A DNA stretch of 64,000 nt from Fen-1231 sp035286465 (GCA_035286465.1 DATEDF010000089.1:162099-226098); one strand, 5' to 3'; shown: positions 1 to 9,120, counted from the first letter of the stretch. A program made the numbers and translations. The notes: a model not told the origin generated them from the sequence alone.

Positions 1-49
1 CCGCGCCCACGACGAACCCGTCGAAGCGGAGCCGCGGGTCGAGCCGCAC
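1..49 (-). CDS. DnaA-like protein, 5' end only (partial)
   Basis: A GTG at 47-49 opens a minus-strand frame that runs off the left edge. The 16 readable residues (VRLDPRLRFDGFVVGA) resemble the start of the DnaA ATPase domain, where family members read L-[DN]-P-x-x-x-F-D-x-F-V-V-G. If so, the gene would lack DnaA domains I and II and be a DnaA/Hda-type paralogue, or the true start is being misread. It begins 2 bases after the mglA stop, so it is probably the last cistron of the chemosensory operon. Too little is visible to be sure. Confidence 0.45.
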   Translation of the reverse strand, partial: MRLDPRLRFDGFVVGA

Positions 50-50
50 G

Positions 51-650
51 CTACCGGCCGCCCGGGGCGCTGAGCCGGCGCAACACCTGCTCCGACACCG
101 CGCGCAACGTCTCGAACACGCCCGGCCCGTGCAGCGCGTCGGCCGGGAACGCGGGAACGCCGCGGAAGTTGAGCTGCTCCTCCAGCTCGCCGACGCTGAG
201 AATCAGGTCGGCGGGAAGGTCCTGCTTGTTGTACTGGAGCACGAGCGGCACCGCGCGTGCATCCACGCCCTGCTCGGCGAGATTCGCATGGAGGTCCTGC
301 AGGCTCTCGACGTTCTCGTCGAGTTGCCGCGCCTGGCTGTCGGCCACGAACACCACGCCGTCGGCGCCCTGCAGCACCAGCTTGCGCGTGGTCTGGTAGT
401 AGACCTGGCCGGGCACCGTGTAGAGCTGGAAGCGCGTCGTGAAGCCGGAGATGGTGCCGAGGTCAATCGGCAGGAAATCGAAGAAGAGCGTGCGATCCGT
501 CTGCGTGGCGAGCGACACCATCTGCCCTTTCCGGTCCGCGGGCACCTGGCCGTAAATGTAATGCAGGTTCGTCGTCTTCCCCGACCGGCCCGGGCCGTAG
601 TAGACGATCTTGCAGGTGATCTCGCGCGTGGCGTAGTTGACGAGGCTCAC
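51..650 (-). CDS. mglA: MglA-type small GTPase
   Basis: Ras-like GTPase of the bacterial MglA family, which sets cell polarity and gliding direction by cycling between GTP and GDP under control of a roadblock-domain GAP (MglB). Visible motifs are the P-loop GPGRSGKT (residues 19-26), the MglA-typical TVPGQ switch II segment (77-81) and the guanine-specificity motif NKQDLP (140-145). The 199-residue length is normal. It starts with GTG and ends 2 bases before the DnaA-like gene. Three roadblock-type proteins lie just upstream in the same operon and are the likely regulatory partners (inference from context and family). Confidence 0.93.
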   Translation of the reverse strand: MSLVNYATREITCKIVYYGPGRSGKTTNLHYIYGQVPADRKGQMVSLATQTDRTLFFDFLPIDLGTISGFTTRFQLYTVPGQVYYQTTRKLVLQGADGVVFVADSQARQLDENVESLQDLHANLAEQGVDARAVPLVLQYNKQDLPADLILSVGELEEQLNFRGVPAFPADALHGPGVFETLRAVSEQVLRRLSAPGGR

Positions 651-695
651 GGGAGCGCGGGCAAGGGAGGGAAGGCGGAGGGAAGCCCGGACACG

Positions 696-1166
696 TCAGG
701 CCCGTCCGAACATCACGGCGAGGTTGCGGTTGAGCTCGCGTTCGAAATCACCGGCGAGAGCGGGTGGACTCGCGGCGGACGCGGGCGCGGCGGCGCGCAT
801 CGCCGCGCAGAACTCCCGGAAGAACAGCTGCACGACGCCGAGCGAGCTTTCGTCGTCGAACACCGCGAGCAGCACGAGCGATCCGGCGGCGATCGGCACC
901 TGCGCGAGGAAGAGCTGGCGCGCCTTCCCCGCGTAGTGCAGCCCCGTGAACGGCTTCCCCTCCACGAGTCGGCCGAGCTCGCCGGCCGAGGCGTGGATCG
1001 CCGCCGACAGCGCGCACGCGGTCATCACATCCACCGAGCGCGCGAACCCGAACTGCCCGAGCACCTGGCCGCTCGGGTGGAGCAGGACGGCGAGCTGGAC
1101 GCGCGCCTCGTCCACGAATTGCTTGAGGGGCGCCTCGACCCAGTTCTCGGCGACGGAGAACTTCAT
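696..1166 (-). CDS. roadblock/LC7-like protein
   Basis: 156 residues, no signal peptide. The layout suggests a divergent roadblock/LC7 fold: an N-terminal segment reading VQLAVLLHPSGQVLGQFG, a helix rich in Ala, then a strand-rich core ending LVLLAVFDDES. In MglA systems such proteins act as GTPase-activating or scaffolding partners. The start ATG overlaps the stop of the upstream roadblock gene as ATGA, so the two are translationally coupled. mglA follows after 45 bases. The C-terminal 40 residues are Ala-rich with a final amphipathic stretch. Family assignment rests on pattern and context only. Confidence 0.7.
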   Translation of the reverse strand: MKFSVAENWVEAPLKQFVDEARVQLAVLLHPSGQVLGQFGFARSVDVMTACALSAAIHASAGELGRLVEGKPFTGLHYAGKARQLFLAQVPIAAGSLVLLAVFDDESSLGVVQLFFREFCAAMRAAAPASAASPPALAGDFERELNRNLAVMFGRA

Positions 1167-1510
1167 GACAGCACCTCGAGCGCCTTGAGCATCTCCACGC
1201 GCACGAGCCCGACGTTGACGCGCTCCCCGGCCACGACCACCAGCACGAGGTCGTTCCGGCCCGCCGCGCAGACGCGCCCGTGCTCGGCGTCGAGCTCGAA
1301 GAAGCCGGTCTCGCCGAATCCGGCGGCCGCGGCCGACCGCCGCGCCCGGCGGTAGAGCGAAGCGGTGAGCGCCGCGAACGCCGTGCCGTTCACGCCGATC
1401 TGCAGACTGGAGTCCACGATGATCCCGTCCTGCTCGCCCACCACCATGCAGCCGGTCACGCCGCGGTGGCGGATGAGCGAGGTGAGCACGGTGCCGAACG
1501 CGCTCGTCAC
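1163..1510 (-). CDS. roadblock/LC7 domain protein
   Basis: 115-residue single-domain protein. Start is the GTG at 1508-1510, which overlaps the stop of the upstream gene as GTGA; the frame is open much further upstream but only as a shadow. Its sequence follows the roadblock/LC7 pattern: an N-terminal helix, a GVTGCMVVGEQDGIIVDS strand-turn-strand, a helix with Ala residues, and an LVLVVVAGE strand. MglB-type proteins of this fold bind MglA and stimulate GTP hydrolysis. Position between two other roadblock-type genes and mglA supports that role, though which one is the actual GAP cannot be told from sequence. Confidence 0.8.
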   Translation of the reverse strand: MTSAFGTVLTSLIRHRGVTGCMVVGEQDGIIVDSSLQIGVNGTAFAALTASLYRRARRSAAAAGFGETGFFELDAEHGRVCAAGRNDLVLVVVAGERVNVGLVRVEMLKALEVLS

Positions 1511-2385
1511 GTGCCGCGCTCCAGCCAGCGGTGCGCGCGCTCGAGCGAGCGCTCGAGGAGCCGCCGCACGAATCCCAGCGGCACGGCGCGCGGCGCCGTC
1601 ACCAGCAGCACGCCGTCGCCGCCGGGCGCCATCGCCACGCTCGCGGCCTCCGCCTCGAAGACGATCTGCCGCCAGCGTCCGAGGCCGAGGTGGCGCATCG
1701 CCCGGTCGGCCTCGTCGCTCACGCCGGAGAGCTGCGCGCCGATGTCGGCGCCCGCGTCGCGCCCGTCGGCGCCCACGTGCTGCCCCGCCATCACGTACCC
1801 GTCGCGGTCGAGGAGGAGTGCCGTCCGCGTGGCGTCCCCGAGCACGTCGGCGAAGAGCGTGCGCGCGTCGGCGGGCTCGGGCGCGAAGGGAGGCGCGGGC
1901 GCCGCGGGCGCCGCGAGCGCCGTCCCCGCGGGCGCGCCTCCGATGGCGCTCGCGCGGCCCGACGGCGCGCGCCACGCATCGGACGTGGCTGCGCGCACCG
2001 TGTCGAGCGCCGCCGCGAGCGACGCGTCGCCCGGCGCCGCCGCGAGCGCGGCACCGAGGTAGCGCGCCGCCTCGTCCAGTTCGCCCTGCTGGAAACAGAG
2101 GAATCCGAGTCCCTTCTGCGCGCCCGGGTGCCCGGGCGCGAGCGTGAGCACCGTCTCCCACTCCGCGCGGGCCCGCGCGAAGTCGCCGCGATCAATCGCG
2201 ATGCGGGCGACGAGATCGTGCGCGTCGGGGCGCTGCGGGTGCCGCTCGAGCCCGCGCGCCGCCACGCGGTGCGCCAGCTCCACCTGCCCCCGTCGCCGCA
2301 GCGCCTCCCCGAGCTGGACGAACACCACACTCGACGGATCGGCGGCGAGCGCCTCGCTCAGGGCGCGCACGTCGTCAGTCACCAT
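1507..2385 (-). CDS. TPR protein with C-terminal roadblock-like domain
   Basis: 292 residues in two parts. Residues about 5-115 form two to three tetratricopeptide repeats (for example an LAPGHPGAQKGLGFLCFQQGELDEAARYL repeat, quoted here only as a class) and residues about 175-290 form a roadblock/LC7-like region with TALLLDRDGYVMAGQ and VLLVTAPR strands. An Ala/Pro linker (about 125-170) joins them. It likely docks a roadblock module to protein partners in the MglA/Che system. The ATG start overlaps the end of the DUF4388 gene by 11 bases, and its stop overlaps the next GTG. Confidence 0.72.
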   Translation of the reverse strand: MVTDDVRALSEALAADPSSVVFVQLGEALRRRGQVELAHRVAARGLERHPQRPDAHDLVARIAIDRGDFARARAEWETVLTLAPGHPGAQKGLGFLCFQQGELDEAARYLGAALAAAPGDASLAAALDTVRAATSDAWRAPSGRASAIGGAPAGTALAAPAAPAPPFAPEPADARTLFADVLGDATRTALLLDRDGYVMAGQHVGADGRDAGADIGAQLSGVSDEADRAMRHLGLGRWRQIVFEAEAASVAMAPGGDGVLLVTAPRAVPLGFVRRLLERSLERAHRWLERGT

Positions 2386-3370
2386 AGCGCGCCTCGAGCA
2401 ACGCGCGGAGCCGGGCGGCCGCCTCGAGCCCGCCGCGAACCCGTTGCGACCAGTCCTTGTTGGGATGCGTCTGCAGGAACTGCGCCCACGCCTTCACCGC
2501 GCTGTCGAAGTCGCCGCGCTGCACGGCAAGAAACCCGCGCTCGAGGTCGTCCACCTGTTCGTTCGTCGGGGGCTCCACCGACGGCATCGGGGCCGGCGGC
2601 GCCACCGTCCGCTGCGAAGACCGGGGCCCGGACACGCGCGCGTGCGTCACCGGCATGGTCAGCTCCACGACGCCCGTGCTGACGAGTCCATAGACGACCT
2701 TCGCGACGTCGAAGTCGCTCCGGTCCACCTGCGAGGCGATGAACCGCAGGTCGTGCTCGCCGTCAATGCGGGCCAGCACTTCCCACTCGAAGGGAAGCAG
2801 ATCGAGCTGGGGAGCCTCCTCGCCCTGCACGGGGGCGAGCTGCGGGACCGCCGCGAGACTCGGCACGCGGTCGGCGATGCGGGACCACTCGTCAATCCTC
2901 CGCGCGCCCTCCATGAGCAGCGACTCGGTGGAGATGTTGACCCGCCCCAGCTCGTGCTCGCCGGCGAGCCCCTCCTCGAAGCGGAAGAACCCCTCGCGCC
3001 AGGAGAGCAGCTCGAAGACGTCGGCCTCGATCTGCGCCCGCACCTGGCGCTCCAGTTCCTTCGGCGTGATCGCGCCCATCTCGAGCAGGATCTCGCCCAG
3101 CCGCCGCCGGTCGCCCAGCTCCGACTGGGCCACCCGGGCGCGGGCGATGTCGCCTTCGGAGACCTTGCCCGAGCGCAGCAGCACGTCGCCCATCCGGTGC
3201 GGGTTGCTCCGGATCGTCGCGGCGACCACGCGCCCGCGCTCGAAGAACACCGTCCCCTCGTTGTCGCGCAGCTCCGACGTCACGACGAGCCGCCCCGTCT
3301 TGCGGCTCAGGTCGAGGAGTTGAAAGACGTCGTGGATGCCGAGTTCGCGGAGCGGGCCTTCGATCGCCAT
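2375..3370 (-). CDS. DUF4388 (PATAN-type) domain protein
   Basis: 331 residues. The N-terminus reads GPLRELGIHDVFQLLDLSRK followed by GRLVV and GTVFFERGRVVAA, which is the DUF4388/PATAN signature found in proteins linked to response regulators and to bacterial signalling. The middle (about 60-230) has helical repeats with a second GxxLxxxGxIT-type motif (GEILLEMGAITPKELE) and a winged-helix-like end; the C-terminus (about 275-330) looks like a single TPR-type unit. Cytoplasmic, no membrane segment. It lies between two TPR genes in the chemosensory/MglA operon, so an adaptor role is likely but unproven. Confidence 0.78.
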   Translation of the reverse strand: MAIEGPLRELGIHDVFQLLDLSRKTGRLVVTSELRDNEGTVFFERGRVVAATIRSNPHRMGDVLLRSGKVSEGDIARARVAQSELGDRRRLGEILLEMGAITPKELERQVRAQIEADVFELLSWREGFFRFEEGLAGEHELGRVNISTESLLMEGARRIDEWSRIADRVPSLAAVPQLAPVQGEEAPQLDLLPFEWEVLARIDGEHDLRFIASQVDRSDFDVAKVVYGLVSTGVVELTMPVTHARVSGPRSSQRTVAPPAPMPSVEPPTNEQVDDLERGFLAVQRGDFDSAVKAWAQFLQTHPNKDWSQRVRGGLEAAARLRALLEARYGD

Positions 3371-3372
3371 CG

Positions 3373-6087
3373 TCAGCCCGCCTTCTGCCTGGCGCCGAAG
3401 ACCCGGAGGAGGTCTTCGGCGGTCCGCGACTCGCGGCGCGCGCGCCGCGCATACTCGCCCGCCGGCTCGAGGTCCACGACGCGCTCCCAGCGCTCGATCG
3501 CCTCGCGATAGCGCTTCTGGTCCGTGAAGAGCACGCCTTCGTAGAAGATCGCCCCGACGTGGTCGCGGTCGAACGCCAGCACGCGCCGGAAGGCGCGCGC
3601 GGCGTCGGTCTTGCGCCCGAGCTCCAGCAGCGTCTCGCCGAGCGCGATGAGCCCGTCGAAGCTGTAGGGGTCGCGCTGGAGCAGGTCCACGAGGAGCGCC
3701 AGCGCCTCCGGCTGGCGCGCCGTGAGCCGCCGCAGCGTCACGAGCTCGAGCGTCGCCTCCGCGTACGTCGGCACCGCGTTGAGCGCGGCGAGCAACTCCT
3801 GCTCCGCCTCGGCCCAGAGCTGGCGCTGCATCAGCAGGCGCGCGAGGTCGAAGCGCACCGCGGCGAAGTCGGCGTCCAGCTCGAGCGCGTGCCGGTACGC
3901 CGCGATCGCGCCCTCGACGTTGCCCAGCGAGCGGGCGATGTTGCCGATCCAGCGCAGGACGTCGGCGCGCGCCGGCGCAAGCCGGCGCGCGGCCTCGAGC
4001 ACCTCGAGCGCCGCGGCGGGATCGCCGGCTTCGAACCGGCAGCTCGCGGCGAGCATCAGCGCCTCGATGTCGTCCGGCGCGGTGGTGAGCAGCTGTTCGG
4101 CCACCGTCCGCGCCTCCGGCCCGCGGCCGAGCATGAGCAGCGTCTGCGCCTCGCCGCGCTGCGCGCGCAGGTGTCCCGGCGACGCCGCGCGCGCCGCACG
4201 GTACTTCTCGAGCGCGTCGCCGTAGGCGCCCTGCCGGCAGAGAATGTCCCCCAGGAGCGCGTGTCCCTCCGCGGCATCGGCGCCGCGCGCCAGCGCGCGA
4301 CGCGTCTCCGCCATCGCGCGGTCGTAGAGCCCCTTCGTGAGGTAGTCGGCCGCCATCGCGTAGGCGTCGGCCTCCAGCATCACGTGCGGCTCCGGCTCCG
4401 GCGGCGGCGTGAGTTCGGTGAACAGCGTGTCCAGGAGCCGCGGGTCGAACGAAAACTCGCCCACCTGCTGGCTCACCCGCTGCTCGCCTCCCAACTCCGG
4501 CACGACGGAGAGGTCGGGGTCCTCGTACTCGAGATCGATCGCCAGGTCGAACTTCTGCGGTACGTAGTACGGGTCGAGTTCCAGCGCGCGCTTCGTCTCT
4601 CGCAGGGCGCCGTCGAAGTCCCCGAGGTTCGAGAGCGAGAAACTCAGGTTGTAGTGCGCCTCGGCGTAGTTCGGCCGCGACTGGATCGCGCGCGCGAAGG
4701 CGTTGCGCGCGTCCTCGAACTTCCGCATCTCGCCGAGCACGAGGCCGATCCCGTTCCAGGCCACGGCGCTCTCGGCGTCGGTCAGGAGCACCTGCCGGTA
4801 CGCCTCGAGCGCGAGCTGGAAGCGGCGGCTCTTGTTCAGGAGCAGCGCGAGGTTGAGGCGCGCCTTGGCGAACGCCGGGTTCGCGTCGAGCGCCGCACGG
4901 AAGGCGTCCACCGCCTTCTCGCGATCGCCGCCGTGATAGAGCGCGACGCCGAGGTTGTTGTGCGCGATCGCGTACCGCGCGTCGGCCGCGAGCGCCTTGC
5001 GGTAGCTCTCCGCCGCGTCCGCGTGGCGCCCCTCCTGGTGCAGCGCCACGCCGCGCTCGTTCCAGAGCTTCGGGCTCCCGGGCCGCTCCGCGAGCAGCTG
5101 GTCGTACAGCGCGATCGCCGCGGCAGGGTCCTTCCGGAGCAGATGCACCTCCGCCATCGCCTGGAGCGCCAGCTCGCGGTCCTCGCCCCGGTCGAGCGCC
5201 AGACGGTACTCGCGCAGCGCCTCGGCATAGTACCCCTTCTGGCGGAACGCGAGCCCGAGGTTGAAGTGCGCGAGCCGCTCCCCCTCGGCCACCTGCATCA
5301 CCTTCTGCGAGCGTCGCTCCTGCCGCGACGCGAGCAGCTCCTCGTACTTCTGCGGGTTGTACTGGTCGAGGGAGAGGTTGGCCTGCGCGCGCGACAGCGT
5401 GGGGTTGAGCTGCACCGCGCGCTTGCTCGACGCGCGCGCCTCCTCGTGCCGGCCCATGTCGCCGTACACGAAGCCGAGGAGGAAGTGCGCGTCGGGGTTC
5501 TCCGGATTCAGTTCAATCGCGCGGTTGAGCGCCTCCAACGCGTTCTCGTGTCGCCCCTGGTTGTAGAGCACCTCGCCGAGATAGAACTGCGTCACGGAGC
5601 TCGACGGATCGAGCCGGATCGCTTCCTCGAACCATTGCTGGGCGTTCCCCAGGTTGCCCCCCGCCTTCTCCGCGAGCCCCAGCTGCACGATCGCCCCCAG
5701 GTCGCCGGGATGGTGCCGCAGCAGCGCGGCGAACTCCGCGATCGCCTCGTCCGACTGGCCGAGCAGTGCGTAGGCGCGCCCGAGCTCCCAGCGCGCGTCG
5801 CGGTCGTCCACCCGCACCCGGAGCCGCTCGCGCAGCTGGGCGACGCGCTTGTCGTAGTAGCCGGTGTTGAGGTACGCGACTTCGAGGTTGCGCCGCGCCA
5901 CCTCCATCTTCGGGTCGAGCTCGAGCGCCTTCGTGAACGCGGCGACGGCGTCCTCGTGCAGCCCCTTGTTGTAGTAGAGGACGCCGAGGTTGTTGTGCGC
6001 GCCCGCGTCCGACGGATCAATGCGGTGCGCGAAGCTCCGCAGCGTCTCGCGGTCGCGATCGGAGGCGAGCGGCGCCGTCGTCGTCAC
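3373..6087 (-). CDS. large TPR-repeat protein
   Basis: 904 residues made almost entirely of tetratricopeptide repeats of 34 residues, with typical ANxxLGxxxYxxGxxxEAxxxFxxAL units from about residue 25 to 525 and again from about 580 to 890. A non-TPR insert near 535-575 carries an acidic and Pro/Glu-rich stretch. No signal peptide, so it should be cytoplasmic. TPR superhelices scaffold protein complexes; in MglA-dependent motility systems large TPR proteins bind the GTPase and Che components (family knowledge). The GTG start overlaps the cheC stop (GTGA at 6084-6087), tying it to the chemosensory genes. Confidence 0.88.
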   Translation of the reverse strand: MTTTAPLASDRDRETLRSFAHRIDPSDAGAHNNLGVLYYNKGLHEDAVAAFTKALELDPKMEVARRNLEVAYLNTGYYDKRVAQLRERLRVRVDDRDARWELGRAYALLGQSDEAIAEFAALLRHHPGDLGAIVQLGLAEKAGGNLGNAQQWFEEAIRLDPSSSVTQFYLGEVLYNQGRHENALEALNRAIELNPENPDAHFLLGFVYGDMGRHEEARASSKRAVQLNPTLSRAQANLSLDQYNPQKYEELLASRQERRSQKVMQVAEGERLAHFNLGLAFRQKGYYAEALREYRLALDRGEDRELALQAMAEVHLLRKDPAAAIALYDQLLAERPGSPKLWNERGVALHQEGRHADAAESYRKALAADARYAIAHNNLGVALYHGGDREKAVDAFRAALDANPAFAKARLNLALLLNKSRRFQLALEAYRQVLLTDAESAVAWNGIGLVLGEMRKFEDARNAFARAIQSRPNYAEAHYNLSFSLSNLGDFDGALRETKRALELDPYYVPQKFDLAIDLEYEDPDLSVVPELGGEQRVSQQVGEFSFDPRLLDTLFTELTPPPEPEPHVMLEADAYAMAADYLTKGLYDRAMAETRRALARGADAAEGHALLGDILCRQGAYGDALEKYRAARAASPGHLRAQRGEAQTLLMLGRGPEARTVAEQLLTTAPDDIEALMLAASCRFEAGDPAAALEVLEAARRLAPARADVLRWIGNIARSLGNVEGAIAAYRHALELDADFAAVRFDLARLLMQRQLWAEAEQELLAALNAVPTYAEATLELVTLRRLTARQPEALALLVDLLQRDPYSFDGLIALGETLLELGRKTDAARAFRRVLAFDRDHVGAIFYEGVLFTDQKRYREAIERWERVVDLEPAGEYARRARRESRTAEDLLRVFGARQKAG

Positions 6088-6698
6088 GCGACCTTGATCG
6101 CCCGCAGCAGCGCCGTGAGGCTCGGCGCGTCGGGCAGGAGGAGAAAGAACCCTCGCAGCTTCTCGCCGAGCTCCGTCAGATGGAACTCGCTCTCCACGCA
6201 GACCACGTACTCGACGCCGTGTGACATCTCGACGTACGTCGCGCCCAGCACCGCGTCGGAGAGATCGATCGCGAGCGTCGGCGGCGACGGCAGGAGCAGC
6301 ATCCCCAGGAACTCGCTCAGCGCATTCAGGTAGGCGGCGCTCAGGATGTTCCCCGCCTCCTTGAGCGCCGACTGGGCCAGCTCGTCCAGACCGGACGTAT
6401 CGGATCGCTTGAGCATCAGTTCCGCCACGCGGAGCGCGGTCCGCTGAGGCAGCACGAGCAGGGTGAGGCCGGTCAGGTCGCCGAGCATCTTCATCAGCAC
6501 CGCGGCCACGGGCTCCTCACGCTCGGCGATCTGGTTCGGCACGTCCTCGAGGGGCGCGATGGTCACGTGCGGGACGCTGATCATGATCGTGTGGCCGGTC
6601 ATCTGCGAGAGCGCCGTCGCGGCGTGCCCGGCGCCGATGTTCGCCACTTCCCGCAACGCGTCGAGCTGCAGGGCCTTCAGGTTGCGAATGTCCGCCAC
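6084..6698 (-). CDS. cheC: CheC-type chemotaxis phosphatase
   Basis: 204 residues with both CheC phosphatase sites intact: D13-x3-E17-x2-N20 in the first half and S110-x3-E114-x2-N117 in the second. CheC proteins hydrolyse CheY-phosphate and so reset the response. The two sites sit at the start of matching alpha/beta halves, as expected. It is directly downstream of cheA (3-base gap) and overlaps the TPR gene start. No CheD is present in the window. The intact sites argue for an active phosphatase rather than a FliY- or CheX-type relative. Confidence 0.9.
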   Translation of the reverse strand: MADIRNLKALQLDALREVANIGAGHAATALSQMTGHTIMISVPHVTIAPLEDVPNQIAEREEPVAAVLMKMLGDLTGLTLLVLPQRTALRVAELMLKRSDTSGLDELAQSALKEAGNILSAAYLNALSEFLGMLLLPSPPTLAIDLSDAVLGATYVEMSHGVEYVVCVESEFHLTELGEKLRGFFLLLPDAPSLTALLRAIKVA

Positions 6699-6701
6699 GG
6701 C

Positions 6702-8651
6702 TCAGGCCCCCTGGAAGAGGCTGCCCACGTCCATGATCAGCGCGGGCGCCCCGTCGGCGAGGATCGTCGCTCCGCTGAACAGCGCGAGCCCGTCGCGCGC
6801 GGCGTCGAACTGCTTCACGACGATCTCCTCCTGCCCCACCAGCTCGTCCACGACGAGCCCCGACCGCCGCTCCCCGCGCTCGAGCACCACGATCTCCCCG
6901 CCCGTGCCGCCGGCGCCCTCCTGGCGCACCACGTCGCGCAGGTAGAGCAGCGGCAGCACCTCGTCGCGAAGCACGAGCACCTCCTTCCCCTTCACGCGCT
7001 GCACGGTGCCCGCCCCGTACTCGAGCGTCTCCCGCACGTGCGCGAGCGGCAACGCGTACCGCTCCGCACCCGAGCGCGCGAGCACGGCGCGAATGATCGC
7101 GAGCGTCACCGGCAGGCGGATCGTGACCTCCGTCCCCTCGCCCTCCACCGACACGAGCGCCACCGACCCGCCGAGGGCGCGCACCTTCGTCTGCACGGCG
7201 TCGATCCCGACGCCGCGCCCGGAGAGGCCGGAGACCTGCTCGGCCGTGGTGAAGCCCGGCAGCGCGATGCACCGGAACAGCTGGTCGTCGTCGAGCTGCG
7301 CCGTCTCCGCGCCCACGAGGCCCTTCGCCTTCGCCTGCGCGAGCACCTTCGCGCGGTCAATGCCGCGCCCATCGTCGCTCACGCGGATGATGACCGCGGC
7401 GCGGTCGCGCGCGGCGGCCAGCTCGAGCCGTCCGGCGCGCGGCTTCCCCGCCGCCCCGCGCTCCGCCGGCGTCTCGATCCCGTGGTCCACCGCATTCCGC
7501 AGCAGGTGCACCACCGGCTCGCCGACCTCGTCGAGGAGCGAACGGTCGAGCTCGATCTCCCTTCCCAGGACGACGAAACTCACCTCCTTGTCGAGCTGCC
7601 GCGCGGCGTCGCGCACGAGCCGCGGGAAGCGGTCGAATACCTGCCACACGGGCACCATCCGGCTGGTCACGATCTCGGCGTGCAGGTCGCCGATGAGGCG
7701 CGACGCGCGTTGCATTTCCTCGTCGAGCGCGGGGTCGCCGTTCCCGGCCGTGAGCTGCAACAACCGCCCGCGCGTGATGACCAGCTCGCCGATCAGGTTC
7801 ATCAGCGCGTCGAGCCGGGCGAGGTCCATCCGGATGCTGCGCGCCGCGCCAGCGCCGGCACGCGTCGCGTCCTCCGGCGTGACCTCCCCCGCACGCTGCT
7901 CCCGTGACGCCCGCTGGCGCCGTCCGCCCGATGCGTCCACTTCCACCCGCTCCACGTCGCCCGCCGCGCGAATGGCGCGCTCGATCTCCTCCGCCGACGC
8001 CGTCGTCACGAGCCGCAGCGCGAACGCCTGCGGCGTCTCGGCGACCTGCAGCAACGCGATCGCCGGCGAGACCGCGGCCACCTCCCCCAGCGCGCGCGCC
8101 TTCTCCACCACGAGGAAGGCCCGCACCCCCGGGAGCAATACCCCGGCCGACTGGCGGACGCGCACGATCACGCCGGGGCCGTCCATGGGATCGGCTCCGG
8201 CGTCGTCCGCGGGCGCGCCGCTCTCGGGACCCGGCGTCGCGACCACGCCGCTCGCGCCGCTCCCGCCGGCCGCGTCGCGCATCCGCGTGAGCGCCGTCGC
8301 CATCGCGGTCGTCCGCGGGGCGTCTTCGGTCGCCGAGTCGAGGCCCGACTCGAGCGCGTCGGCCGCCGCGAAGAGCGCATCCATCAGCTCGCGCGTGAGC
8401 CGCTGCTCGCCGCGGCGAATCCGGTCGAGGAGCGACTCCACATCGTGCGCGAACTCCGCGAGCGCGTGGAACCCCATCGTCGCGCTCATCCCCTTGACCG
8501 TGTGGACGGCCCGGAAGATGACGCTCAGCGGCTCGGCGTGATCGCCGCCCCCTTCGAGTTCGAGAAGGGCGCGGTTGATCGCCGAGAGCTGCTCGCGACT
8601 CTCGGTGCGGAAGAGGTCCGCGTAGCGCGACGGATCGAGGTTCATCGGCAC
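6702..8651 (-). CDS. cheA: chemotaxis histidine kinase CheA
   Basis: 649 residues with the full CheA order: HPt domain with the phosphorylated His in AVHTVKGMS (H50), a middle P2-like region (about 170-260), dimerisation helices, an HATPase domain with RNAVDHGIE, DDGRGID and GRGVGID boxes (about 380-485), and a C-terminal CheW-like domain (about 510-645). It phosphorylates CheY. The frame opens with GTG at 8651; an ATG at 8645 (second Met) is equally likely. It lies between cheY and cheC. No receptor gene is nearby, so its input is unknown. Confidence 0.95.
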   Translation of the reverse strand: MPMNLDPSRYADLFRTESREQLSAINRALLELEGGGDHAEPLSVIFRAVHTVKGMSATMGFHALAEFAHDVESLLDRIRRGEQRLTRELMDALFAAADALESGLDSATEDAPRTTAMATALTRMRDAAGGSGASGVVATPGPESGAPADDAGADPMDGPGVIVRVRQSAGVLLPGVRAFLVVEKARALGEVAAVSPAIALLQVAETPQAFALRLVTTASAEEIERAIRAAGDVERVEVDASGGRRQRASREQRAGEVTPEDATRAGAGAARSIRMDLARLDALMNLIGELVITRGRLLQLTAGNGDPALDEEMQRASRLIGDLHAEIVTSRMVPVWQVFDRFPRLVRDAARQLDKEVSFVVLGREIELDRSLLDEVGEPVVHLLRNAVDHGIETPAERGAAGKPRAGRLELAAARDRAAVIIRVSDDGRGIDRAKVLAQAKAKGLVGAETAQLDDDQLFRCIALPGFTTAEQVSGLSGRGVGIDAVQTKVRALGGSVALVSVEGEGTEVTIRLPVTLAIIRAVLARSGAERYALPLAHVRETLEYGAGTVQRVKGKEVLVLRDEVLPLLYLRDVVRQEGAGGTGGEIVVLERGERRSGLVVDELVGQEEIVVKQFDAARDGLALFSGATILADGAPALIMDVGSLFQGA

Positions 8652-8718
8652 GGGCGGCGCGTGAGACGGGGGCGGCGGAGGCGACGGGGCGCGGAGTCGG
8701 GATGCTCTGGGCGGGCGC

Positions 8719-9081
8719 TCAGCCGAGCACCCGCTGCACCGCCTCGAGGACCCGGCTCGGCTGGAACGGCTTGACCACGAAGTCCTTGGCGCCCGCCTGG
8801 ATCGCCTCGACGACCAGCGCCTGCTGCCCCATCGCGCTGCACATCAGCACCTTCGCGTTCGGGTCGAACTTGGTGATCTCGCGGACCGCCTCGATGCCGC
8901 CCATGTCCGGCATCACGATGTCCATCGTCACGAGGTCGGGCCGGAGCTGCTTGTACTTCTCCACCGCCTGCGAGCCCGTTTCCGCCTCGCCCACGACCTC
9001 GAACCCCGCCTGCTGGAGGATGTCGCCGACCATCGTCCGCATGAAGATCGCGTCGTCACAGATGAGTACGGTCGGAGTCAC
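8719..9081 (-). CDS. cheY: CheY-like single-domain response regulator
   Basis: 120-residue receiver domain with all key residues: acidic pair D9/D10, phospho-acceptor D54 in TMDIVMPDMGG, switch Ser at 82, and K104 in VVKPF. No output domain, so it should act by protein binding. The GTG start is preceded by a good ribosome site (GAGGGA, 9086-9091 region, minus strand). It is the likely target of the adjacent CheA, with CheC as phosphatase. A possible promoter sits in the gap after cheW. Confidence 0.93.
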   Translation of the reverse strand: MTPTVLICDDAIFMRTMVGDILQQAGFEVVGEAETGSQAVEKYKQLRPDLVTMDIVMPDMGGIEAVREITKFDPNAKVLMCSAMGQQALVVEAIQAGAKDFVVKPFQPSRVLEAVQRVLG

Positions 9082-9112
9082 GGGTCCCTCGTCAGCAAAA
9101 GGCGAGTTGAGA

Positions 9113-9118
9113 ATCTAG
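9113..9118 (-). promoter_or_regulatory. possible -10 element for cheY
   Basis: Minus-strand TAGATT lies in the short gap between the cheW stop and the cheY ribosome site. The same hexamer occurs upstream of paaA and of the pnt operon in this window. No clear -35 was found, so this may be a weak internal promoter. Confidence 0.35.
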
Positions 9119-9120
9119 CG

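Noticed and set aside
129..1355. Plus-strand 408-codon ORF
   Set aside because: Lies opposite mglA and the roadblock genes; composition is that of an antisense GC-rich shadow.
3559..6333. Plus-strand 924-codon ORF
   Set aside because: Mirror of the TPR gene; Arg/Leu-rich shadow with no domain.
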